Source of the DNA: Caldisericum sp. CG2_30_36_11
Lineage (GTDB): Bacteria; Caldisericota; Caldisericia; Caldisericales; Caldisericaceae
Length of the DNA stretch: 35,101 nt
Reading direction: 5' to 3'
Assembly (NCBI GenBank): GCA_001871575.1
Contig: MNXV01000083.1
Location: forward strand, 1-35,101
Shown here piece after piece: positions 28,722-35,101 of this stretch. A program made the translations under genes and the position numbers. The notes below the pieces were generated by a model. That model was given only the letters and a program-made list of their open reading frames with translations, did no database searches and was not told where the DNA came from. Numbering within the stretch: position 1 is the stretch's first letter; each line of letters begins with the position of its first letter.

Positions 28722-31175
28722 ATGAACTGGAATAATTTGACAGAAAGAGCTCAGCGAGCAATATTGGTTGCTCAAGAAGAAGCTCATGTTCTCAATAATG
28801 ATTATCTGGGCACTGAGCATCTTCTTCTTGGACTTGTTAAGATTGAAGAAGGCATAGCTTATAAAGCTATTACAAGTATGGATATTGATCCTGACGAGAT
28901 AGTTAAGCGAGTGGAGTCGTTTGTCAAAGAGAATAAGCAAAATACTGGACAAACAAGTAGAGAAGAGGTTATTCTTACTCCCAAAGCAAAAAGAGTACTT
29001 GAACTTGCAGAAAGAGAAGCAATAAATCTTGGAGATTCATATATTAGCACTGAACATATTTTGCTTGCCATAATTCATGAAGGTGGCGGTGTAGCTATTA
29101 AGATACTTCAAGATTTAGGCATTGACCTTTCCAAATTTGAAGAAATTATTTATTCAATGATTGGAGAGAAAAGCACATCACAGAGCAATAAATCTTTTTC
29201 TACTTTCGTCCAGAATAAAACTCCTACACTTGACCAATTTAGCAGGGACCTTACCATCCTTGCATCAAGAGGAGAACTTGACCCCGTCATAGGCAGAGAA
29301 GATGAGATAGAAAGAGTTATTGAGATATTAATGAGAAGAAAGAAAAATAATCCTGCAATTATTGGAGATCCAGGTGTTGGTAAAACGTCTATAGTTGAAG
29401 GACTTGCCCGGAGGATTGTTGCTGGTGACGTGCCTGACTTACTTAAAGGAAGGAGAATTGTATCTCTTGACCTTGCTTCTATAATTGCTGGCACTAAGTA
29501 TAGAGGTGAGTTTGAGGAGAGAATGAAAAAAATACTTAAAGAAGTATCAAGGACCCAGAGTAGTGTTATTCTCTTCATTGATGAATTTCATAATATTGTT
29601 GGCGCAGGTGCAGCAGAAGGAGCCATTGATGCTTCAAATATTCTTAAACCTTCCCTTACAAACGGAGAAATTCAGGTTATCGGGGCAACTACATTAAAGG
29701 AATACAGAAGATATATAGAAAAGGATGGTGCTTTGGGAAGAAGATTTCAACCTGTGTTTGTCAAAGAACCTTCAATTGAAGAAAGCATTGAAATACTAAA
29801 CGGACTCAGGGAAAGATATGAGAGGTTCCATGGAGTAAAAATTACTGATGAAGCAATTACGGGAGCGGTAAATCTTTCGATTAAGTATATAAACGATCGA
29901 TTTCTACCTGATAAAGCAATTGATCTCATTGATGAAGCCTCGGCAAGAGTGAAATTACGTCTATCTAAAAGCTCGGAGATAAAGGAAATGGAAAAGAACC
30001 TCAAATCAGTAAAAGAAAGGAAATTTCAGGCCATAAGAGAGAAAAAGCTTTTTGAGGCAGATAAGATGAGAGAAGAAGAAAGGAATATACTTAATAAACT
30101 TAAATCATCACTTTCTCAATCCAATGATGAAATTCCTGAACTTACCCAGAACCATATAAGGAAGGTTGTTTCATTATGGACAGGCATCCCTGTTGAAAAA
30201 CTTGTTTCTGACGAGAAGAGAAAGCTTGTTAATATGGAAAGCGAGTTGCATAGGAGAATTGTTGGTCAAGAAGAAGCTGTAAAAACTGTGTCAAGAGCTA
30301 TTAGAAGAGCTCGCTCAGGTCTCAAAAACCCTAACAAACCGATTGGCAATTTCCTTTTCCTTGGGCCGACCGGGGTAGGTAAAACTGAACTTGCTAAAAC
30401 TCTTGCAGAATTTCTTTTTGGCAGTGAAAATGCTTTAATAAGATTTGATATGTCTGAGTATATGGAGAAATTTGCAGTTTCAAGACTTATTGGATCGCCT
30501 CCAGGATATGTGGGATATGAAGAAGGTGGTCAATTAACGGAAACCGTTAGAAGAAAACCGTACTCGGTAATTTTATTTGACGAAATCGAAAAAGCACACC
30601 CTGATATTTTTGATCTTTTGCTGCAAATCATGGATGAAGGAAGATTGACGGATTCGCAAGGGCATACTGTTGATTTTAAAAATACTGTAATAATACTTAC
30701 TTCGAATTTTGGAACAGGTCTTTTGAAAGATAAAGCCATGGGTTTCGCATTAGGCGAAAAAGAAGCTTCTTTTGAAGACAAGAAAAGGAAACTTCTTGCA
30801 TCTTTGAAAGAAATATTTAAACCAGAGTTTCTCAATAGACTTGATGATATAATTGTCTTTTCTCCCCTTACACTTAAGGAAATGGAGGAGATAGTTGATA
30901 TTATAATGAGGAAAATTGAGAGAAACGTATCAGAGAGTAATATAACAATAAAGCTAACGAATCCAGCAAAAGAATATCTTGCAAGAAAGGGGTATGATTC
31001 TGATTTTGGTGCTCGTCCACTTAATAGGCTCATCGAGAAAGAGATTGAGGATCCTATAGCTTTGAGGATTCTTGAGGGTGAACTCAAGGAAGGAGATGTA
31101 GTTATTGTTGATTATAATCCCGTGAGAGACCTGATAATTTTCGAAAAGGAGAAAGACAAGGTTGGTTCAAAGTGA
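28722..31175 (+). CDS. clpC: AAA+ unfoldase ClpC
   Basis: An 817-residue Hsp100 protein that feeds substrates to ClpP. The N-terminal domain has the double Clp repeat (L-G-T-E-H-L-L-L-G-L and I-S-T-E-H-I-L-L-A-I). The first AAA module has G-D-P-G-V-G-K-T-S and L-F-I-D-E-F-H, and the second has G-P-T-G-V-G-K-T-E and L-F-D-E-I-E-K-A-H. Between them is a short coiled-coil middle segment (about residues 415-460) of the ClpC kind, shorter than that of ClpB. The ATG follows TAAGGAGATG. No mcsA, mcsB or ctsR genes adjoin it, unlike in Firmicutes. Its end overlaps lepA by 14 nt. Confidence 0.94.
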   Translation: MNWNNLTERAQRAILVAQEEAHVLNNDYLGTEHLLLGLVKIEEGIAYKAITSMDIDPDEIVKRVESFVKENKQNTGQTSREEVILTPKAKRVLELAEREAINLGDSYISTEHILLAIIHEGGGVAIKILQDLGIDLSKFEEIIYSMIGEKSTSQSNKSFSTFVQNKTPTLDQFSRDLTILASRGELDPVIGREDEIERVIEILMRRKKNNPAIIGDPGVGKTSIVEGLARRIVAGDVPDLLKGRRIVSLDLASIIAGTKYRGEFEERMKKILKEVSRTQSSVILFIDEFHNIVGAGAAEGAIDASNILKPSLTNGEIQVIGATTLKEYRRYIEKDGALGRRFQPVFVKEPSIEESIEILNGLRERYERFHGVKITDEAITGAVNLSIKYINDRFLPDKAIDLIDEASARVKLRLSKSSEIKEMEKNLKSVKERKFQAIREKKLFEADKMREEERNILNKLKSSLSQSNDEIPELTQNHIRKVVSLWTGIPVEKLVSDEKRKLVNMESELHRRIVGQEEAVKTVSRAIRRARSGLKNPNKPIGNFLFLGPTGVGKTELAKTLAEFLFGSENALIRFDMSEYMEKFAVSRLIGSPPGYVGYEEGGQLTETVRRKPYSVILFDEIEKAHPDIFDLLLQIMDEGRLTDSQGHTVDFKNTVIILTSNFGTGLLKDKAMGFALGEKEASFEDKKRKLLASLKEIFKPEFLNRLDDIIVFSPLTLKEMEEIVDIIMRKIERNVSESNITIKLTNPAKEYLARKGYDSDFGARPLNRLIEKEIEDPIALRILEGELKEGDVVIVDYNPVRDLIIFEKEKDKVGSK

Positions 31176-32973
31176 AAACATAAGAAATTTTTCGATAATT
31201 GCCCACATAGACCATGGCAAATCAACACTTGCAGATAGGTTTCTTGAGCATGCTGGTCTTTTAATAAATATACAGGAAGGGCAGGTATTAGATACTCTCT
31301 CTCTTGAAAAGGAGAGAGGTATTACTATTCGCTCCCACCCGGTAACACTTTTGATAAAAAATAAAATAGGTGAGACTTTTTGTTTTAATCTCATTGATAC
31401 TCCCGGTCATGTCGATTTTAGCTATGAAGTATCAAGAAGTTTAAAGGCATGTGAAGGTGCTGTTCTTCTTGTTGATGCTACACAAGGAGTTGAGGCGCAA
31501 ACGATTGCTAACACTTATCTTGCGTTAGAAAACAACTTGGTGATTATCCCGGTTATAAACAAAATTGACGTTAAGAATGCCGATATTGAAGGTACGGAGA
31601 AGGAAATTAGAGAAATTCTTGGTTTTTCGGAAAATGAGATTTTAAAAATAAGTGCAAAACTTGGTACCGGCGTTACGGAACTTATAGAGGAAATAATAAG
31701 AAGAGTACAACCTCCTGGAGGCGACCCAGATATGCCACTGAGGGCACTTGTTTTTGATTCTCACTTTGATACTTATAAAGGTGTTGTCGTCTATGTGCGA
31801 CTGAAAGAAGGTAGAATTAGAGTCGGGGATAAAATAAAATTTATGTCGACTGGCAAAATATTCCAGATTGAAGAAGTTGGTATATTTAGACTTAAAATGG
31901 AAAGTGTAGAAGAATTAAAAGCAGGAGAAGTGGGTTATTTTGCAGCTATAATTAGAGATCCGTTAGATGTAAATATTGGAGATACTGTAACAAGCGTTGT
32001 AAAGCCGGCTACTATACCTATTCCTGGATTCAGGAGAAATATTCCAATGGTTTTTGCTGGGATTTTCCCCATAAATACAAATGAATTTGAGAATCTTAAA
32101 AAGTCCCTTGAAAAGTTACATTTGAACGACCCTGCCTTTAGTTTCGAGATGGAGACATCAGAAGCTCTTGGCTTTGGTTTTAGATGTGGATTTTCGGGCT
32201 TGCTACATATGGAAATTATGATTGAAAGGCTTAAGCTCGAATTTGGACAGGATATTATTGCCACAGTCCCAAATGTTGAGTATGAAGTTGAACTCATGGA
32301 TAGTAAAATTATCAAACTTGATAATCCTGGTAAGTTTCCAGAGGAAACAAAAATAAAGGAGATAAAAGAACCAATTGTAGAAGCTTCAATTATGACTCCT
32401 CCAGAGTATATTGGAAATGTACTCGAGCTTATTAAATCAAGAAGGGCAATATACAAAGAAATGCTTTATCCACAGTTACAGAGGGCTATTATAAGATTTG
32501 AAGTTCCATTGCAGGAGATAATTATAGATTTTTTTGATAACCTTAAGTCTATTACAAGAGGGTATGGGACGCTTGACTACGAGCTCAAGGGGTTTAAGTC
32601 TTCTGATATTGTTAAAGTCGATATCCTTATTAATAAAAAATCTGTAGATGCTCTTTCTTTTATGGCACACAGAGAAAAGGCAGATTATATTTCAAGGAAT
32701 CTGCTTGGAAGAATGAGAAAAGTTATACCAAGACAGATGTTTGAAGTAAGCCTCCAGGCAGCCATCGGCGGCAAGATTATAGCCAAAGAGAGAGTCGTAC
32801 CTTTTAGAAAGGATGTGCTTGCAAAGTGCTATGGGGGAGATGTAACAAGAAAACGAAAACTTCTTGAGAAACAAAAAGAAGGCAAGAAAAAAATGAAACA
32901 AATAGGAAACGTTGCCATACCCCAGGAAGCATTTTTTTCTATTCTTTCAGTTAAAGGTGAACAGAAAAAATAA
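31162..32973 (+). CDS. lepA: Elongation factor 4 (LepA)
   Basis: A 603-residue translational GTPase that acts on the ribosome, associated with back-translocation and initiation. The G motifs are A-H-I-D-H-G-K-S-T, D-T-P-G-H-V-D-F and N-K-I-D. The EF4-specific C-terminal domain is intact, with R-V-V-P-F-R-K-D-V-L-A-K-C-Y-G-G-D. The start is TTG at 31162, inside the end of clpC, with AAGGAG about 10 bp upstream; the next residues N-I-R-N-F-S-I-I-A-H-I-D align with the normal LepA beginning, so no better start is available. Confidence 0.96.
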   Translation: MVQSENIRNFSIIAHIDHGKSTLADRFLEHAGLLINIQEGQVLDTLSLEKERGITIRSHPVTLLIKNKIGETFCFNLIDTPGHVDFSYEVSRSLKACEGAVLLVDATQGVEAQTIANTYLALENNLVIIPVINKIDVKNADIEGTEKEIREILGFSENEILKISAKLGTGVTELIEEIIRRVQPPGGDPDMPLRALVFDSHFDTYKGVVVYVRLKEGRIRVGDKIKFMSTGKIFQIEEVGIFRLKMESVEELKAGEVGYFAAIIRDPLDVNIGDTVTSVVKPATIPIPGFRRNIPMVFAGIFPINTNEFENLKKSLEKLHLNDPAFSFEMETSEALGFGFRCGFSGLLHMEIMIERLKLEFGQDIIATVPNVEYEVELMDSKIIKLDNPGKFPEETKIKEIKEPIVEASIMTPPEYIGNVLELIKSRRAIYKEMLYPQLQRAIIRFEVPLQEIIIDFFDNLKSITRGYGTLDYELKGFKSSDIVKVDILINKKSVDALSFMAHREKADYISRNLLGRMRKVIPRQMFEVSLQAAIGGKIIAKERVVPFRKDVLAKCYGGDVTRKRKLLEKQKEGKKKMKQIGNVAIPQEAFFSILSVKGEQKK

Positions 32974-34105
32974 TACAGGTATATCGGTTTATCTGCATAT
33001 ACCATTCTGTCTAAAAAAATGCAATTATTGCGATTTTATTTCGTTCGATTATTCTTTTGGAGATCTTCAGAAGTATTTATTATATCTGAAGAAAGAAATA
33101 GATATTTTATTCTCAAAATTTCCTGCATCCAGGTTTTCTCTTAAATCTCTTTATTTAGGTGGTGGGACGCCTTCTTTGATGAGTGCTGAACTTCTTAGCG
33201 ATCTTGTAGAACATCTTTCCAAATATTTTGATTTCTCGACTTTGATTGAGTTTACTATCGAGGCAAATCCTGAAACTGTAGAGTTTGACAAGTTTAAAGA
33301 GTTCAGACAATTTGGAGTTAACAGGGTTAGTTTGGGCGCACAATCGTTTGATGATGAATTATTAAAATTGCTTGGAAGGGTGCATGACTCTAAAAAAATT
33401 TATAAAAGTTTTGAAATACTTAGAAAATCCGGGTTTGATAATATAAATCTTGACCTTATGTTTTCATTACCTGAGGAAACTATCGAAGATGTTATGTTTT
33501 CACTGAGCGAGGCCATTAAACTTTCGCCAGAACACATTTCATTTTACTCGCTTACTATAGAACGAGGCACTAAATTTTTTAAAATCAGGGACAGTTTAGG
33601 AATACCCCAGGAAAATGAGCAAGCGAAACATTATAAAATGGGCATTAAACTCCTTGAGGGTCATGGTTATAAGCAGTATGAAATCTCAAATTTTTCAAAG
33701 GAGGGCTTCCAATCTATTCATAACCTATCATACTGGCTAAGCTTTCCCTACGCTGGTTTTGGAATAGCAGCAGGAAGTTTTATTTCAAGAATAAGGCGTA
33801 GAAATGTTCTGAACTTAAAATCCTATTATGAAAAAATTGATTCAGGGATGCTACCAATTGGACTTTTTGAACACTTAACGGAGAGGAGGCAGAAGGGCGA
33901 ATATATTATGATGTGCTTAAGACTTAAAGGAGGATGCAAAAATAGCCTTTATTATGATAGATTTGGTGTATTTCCTGTTACCGATTTTGGAAACGAAATA
34001 AGCAATTTATCTAAAATGAAATTGTTAAAGGCCGATAAAGAAGGTTTCTCTCTCACTTCAAAGGGTTTGTTAATTGCAAATCAGGTAATGGAGTATTTTA
34101 TTTAG
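32957..34105 (+). CDS. hemW: Radical SAM heme chaperone HemW
   Basis: A 382-residue radical SAM protein. The cluster motif is C-L-K-K-C-N-Y-C-D-F at residues 18-27; the F after the last C-x marks HemW, where true coproporphyrinogen dehydrogenase HemN has a further cysteine. L-G-G-G-T-P-S and V-N-R-V-S-L-G-A-Q-S-F follow as in the family. HemW binds heme and inserts it into respiratory proteins; other heme genes are not visible here. GTG at 32957 gives a normal N-terminus; an upstream in-frame TTG at 32912 would add 15 unrelated residues. It overlaps the end of lepA by 17 nt; lepA-hemW is a widespread pair. Confidence 0.9.
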   Translation: MNRKNNTGISVYLHIPFCLKKCNYCDFISFDYSFGDLQKYLLYLKKEIDILFSKFPASRFSLKSLYLGGGTPSLMSAELLSDLVEHLSKYFDFSTLIEFTIEANPETVEFDKFKEFRQFGVNRVSLGAQSFDDELLKLLGRVHDSKKIYKSFEILRKSGFDNINLDLMFSLPEETIEDVMFSLSEAIKLSPEHISFYSLTIERGTKFFKIRDSLGIPQENEQAKHYKMGIKLLEGHGYKQYEISNFSKEGFQSIHNLSYWLSFPYAGFGIAAGSFISRIRRRNVLNLKSYYEKIDSGMLPIGLFEHLTERRQKGEYIMMCLRLKGGCKNSLYYDRFGVFPVTDFGNEISNLSKMKLLKADKEGFSLTSKGLLIANQVMEYFI

Positions 34106-34865
34106 TTTTCTTTCTTAAACTAATTTTTCCCTGGCTTAAAAGGTATTTTAGAATATCTCTTCCATCCTTGAAGTTTATTCCTATTTCTTTTACAATTGTT
34201 ACAAAGTCTTTTTTATTATCGATTTTTTTGTAAAATTCAATGTTTTTTTCTCCATATATAACTGTATTTACAGCGACCCGACCAGCTTTTTTTAAAGGTA
34301 TTACTTCGTCTTCGGGCATCAGTTTATCCTCTTTATTCTTAGTTGTATGTATCAATTCTTTCTCTTGTAAGCTCGAAACAAGTGAAAGTGTTTTTAGCTC
34401 TCTAAAAGGAGAAATTTTTATCAATTCATATAAATATATAGGTTCCTTTACAAACGACAGGATTTTCCACTCTTCCCCGGACAGTTTTATTTCATTATTA
34501 TTTTTAGTTTCAGATAGGGTTACTGTTAAATTTTGAGTCGGGAAACGGCTTTTAATTTTTTTCCATTTTAATTTGATTGAATCTATTGTTGAAAGTAATT
34601 CGGAAAGTTCACCTGAGAATTTTGACTCCGGGATATTATCGTTTTTTTTGAATTCAAAGAAACCCTGCTCAAGGCTTATTATTTTTTCTATTGTTTCAGC
34701 GGGTTCCTTTTCTCCTTCTGCATCAACCGGCTCTCCATTTTTAAAATACACAATCAGTGGTGAGGAATTGTTATTAATTATAAGTTTACCCGTTGCTTTT
34801 ATGTTTTTAATAAAGCTTATAAGAGTTTTAACATCAACTTCAGTTAAATTCCCGTTTAAATTCAT
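34098..34865 (-). CDS. DUF4388-domain protein of unknown function
   Basis: A 255-residue protein. The first ~100 residues resemble DUF4388 (the PatA-like N-terminal module): G-N-L-T-E-V-D-V-K-T-L-I, then A-T-G-K-L-I-I and I-V-Y-F-K-N-G-E-P-V-D-A, which in other proteins is joined to response-regulator or gliding-motility domains. The remainder has a helical, possibly winged-helix stretch (E-E-W-K-I-L-S-F-V) and ends with basic residues. No catalytic motif is seen. The ATG at 34865 has AAAAAGGGGG upstream; an in-frame TTG at 34895 lies upstream of the promoter -10 and is excluded. Its 3' end overlaps the end of hemW by 8 nt, tail to tail. Confidence 0.75.
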   Translation of the reverse strand: MNLNGNLTEVDVKTLISFIKNIKATGKLIINNNSSPLIVYFKNGEPVDAEGEKEPAETIEKIISLEQGFFEFKKNDNIPESKFSGELSELLSTIDSIKLKWKKIKSRFPTQNLTVTLSETKNNNEIKLSGEEWKILSFVKEPIYLYELIKISPFRELKTLSLVSSLQEKELIHTTKNKEDKLMPEDEVIPLKKAGRVAVNTVIYGEKNIEFYKKIDNKKDFVTIVKEIGINFKDGRDILKYLLSQGKISLRKKTK

Positions 34866-34884
34866 TAAAATCCCCCTTTTTAGA

Positions 34885-34912
34885 ATTATATTCAATTATA
34901 TTAAATTTTCAA
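34885..34912 (-). promoter_or_regulatory. Promoter of the DUF4388 gene
   Basis: Minus strand TTGAAA (34912-34907), 16 bp, TATAAT (34890-34885), about 20 bp before the ATG. Decides the start codon of the gene. Confidence 0.7.
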
Positions 34913-34930
34913 TTAATTTTTATTGTAGCA

Positions 34931-34975
34931 GAAAAGCTATTAAATCTTGAGAAATAGCTTTTCCTAAAATAGCTT
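34931..34975. repeat. Three AATAGCTT sites upstream of rapZ
   Basis: A perfect 11-bp inverted repeat, GAAAAGCTATT (34931-34941) and AATAGCTTTTC (34953-34963), is followed by a further direct copy of AAATAGCTT (34967-34975, repeating 34952-34960). They lie between the divergent promoter region of the DUF4388 gene and a TATAAT (34984-34989) before rapZ, so they may be an operator. Confidence 0.4.
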
Positions 34976-35030
34976 AAAAACAGTATAATAAAAATGTGGA
35001 AATAAGTGCAGAATACAAAGGAATAAAAAT

Positions 35031-35101
35031 GTGGAAGAAAAATTAAATTTTGTAATAATAACAGGGCTAAGTGGAGCAGGCAAAACTAAAACAATTGGTA
35101 T
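35031..35101 (+). CDS. rapZ: RapZ-like P-loop nucleotide-binding protein (5' end only)
   Basis: Only the first 23 codons are in the window. They read V-E-E-K-L-N-F, then V-I-I-T-G-L-S-G-A-G-K-T, the Walker A motif in the form typical of RapZ/YvcJ proteins. In E. coli RapZ guides RNase E to small RNAs; in other bacteria the family is linked to cell-wall metabolism. GTG is the likely start, with AAAGGA upstream; an ATG two bases earlier is in another frame and stops after five codons. A clear TATAAT lies at 34984-34989, but no good -35 is seen. Confidence 0.75.
   Translation, partial: MEEKLNFVIITGLSGAGKTKTIG

Noticed and set aside
30530-31087. 185-codon antisense frame under clpC
   Set aside because: Serine-rich shadow of the conserved second AAA module of ClpC.
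1-35101. CRISPR array, insertion sequence, prophage or defence island
   Set aside because: No regular direct-repeat array, transposase, integrase, phage or nuclease-defence gene was seen; nearly all coding space is conserved housekeeping.

Overview
The window is AT-rich, gene-dense bacterial chromosome with almost only housekeeping genes, short intergenic gaps and many overlapping coding ends. Several traits suggest an anaerobic thermophile: a TrpRS with the four-cysteine [4Fe-4S] pattern known from Thermotoga maritima, a membrane-bound pyrophosphatase of the K+-dependent, probably Na+-pumping type, and an aminopropyltransferase resembling thermospermine synthases. Gene order and protein style fit a deep-branching thermophile such as Caldisericum or a relative. 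That placement is inference and has not been tested by phylogeny.

Layout. 1-2052 (+): the end of a large surface protein and a SIMPL-domain protein. 2053-2405 is non-coding and holds a helically spaced CCTGAA repeat and a cluster of DnaA-box sequences. 2406-8718 (-): an M50 protease-trpS-scpA-scpB operon, and an operon of a small membrane protein, a transaldolase and a divergent transketolase. 8912-10271 (+): thiamine pyrophosphokinase and an AhpD-like protein. 10474-13081 (-): a polyamine operon, speH-speE-mtaD. 13374-15827 (+): rplU-rpmA-obg-nadD, where obg has no ordinary start codon. A 39-residue lysine-rich protein follows, then tRNA-Gly(CCC), Cys(GCA) and Leu(TAA).

16752-28590 (-) reads, in order of transcription: gyrB-gyrA-AI-2E permease; rpsF-ssb-rpsR-rplI-dnaB; six tRNAs (Lys, Glu, Val, Asp, Gly, Thr); hppA and an LCP-family cell-envelope gene. 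The last two seem to depend on the tRNA promoters. 28722-34105 (+): clpC-lepA-hemW with overlapping ends. 34098-34865 (-) is a DUF4388 protein, and rapZ begins at 35031 and runs off the window.

How the genes work together. SpeH supplies decarboxylated AdoMet, SpeE uses it to build polyamines and releases methylthioadenosine, and MtaD deaminates that by-product. Transaldolase and transketolase form the non-oxidative pentose phosphate branch. GyrAB, DnaB, SSB and ScpAB cover topology, replication and chromosome condensation. A recurring theme is promoters with exactly 16 bp between the -35 and -10 boxes. No CRISPR array, transposase, phage gene or defence system is visible. The most notable points are the obg start, the DnaA-box cluster, the thermospermine-synthase-like operon, the 16-bp promoter spacing and the tRNA-hppA linkage.
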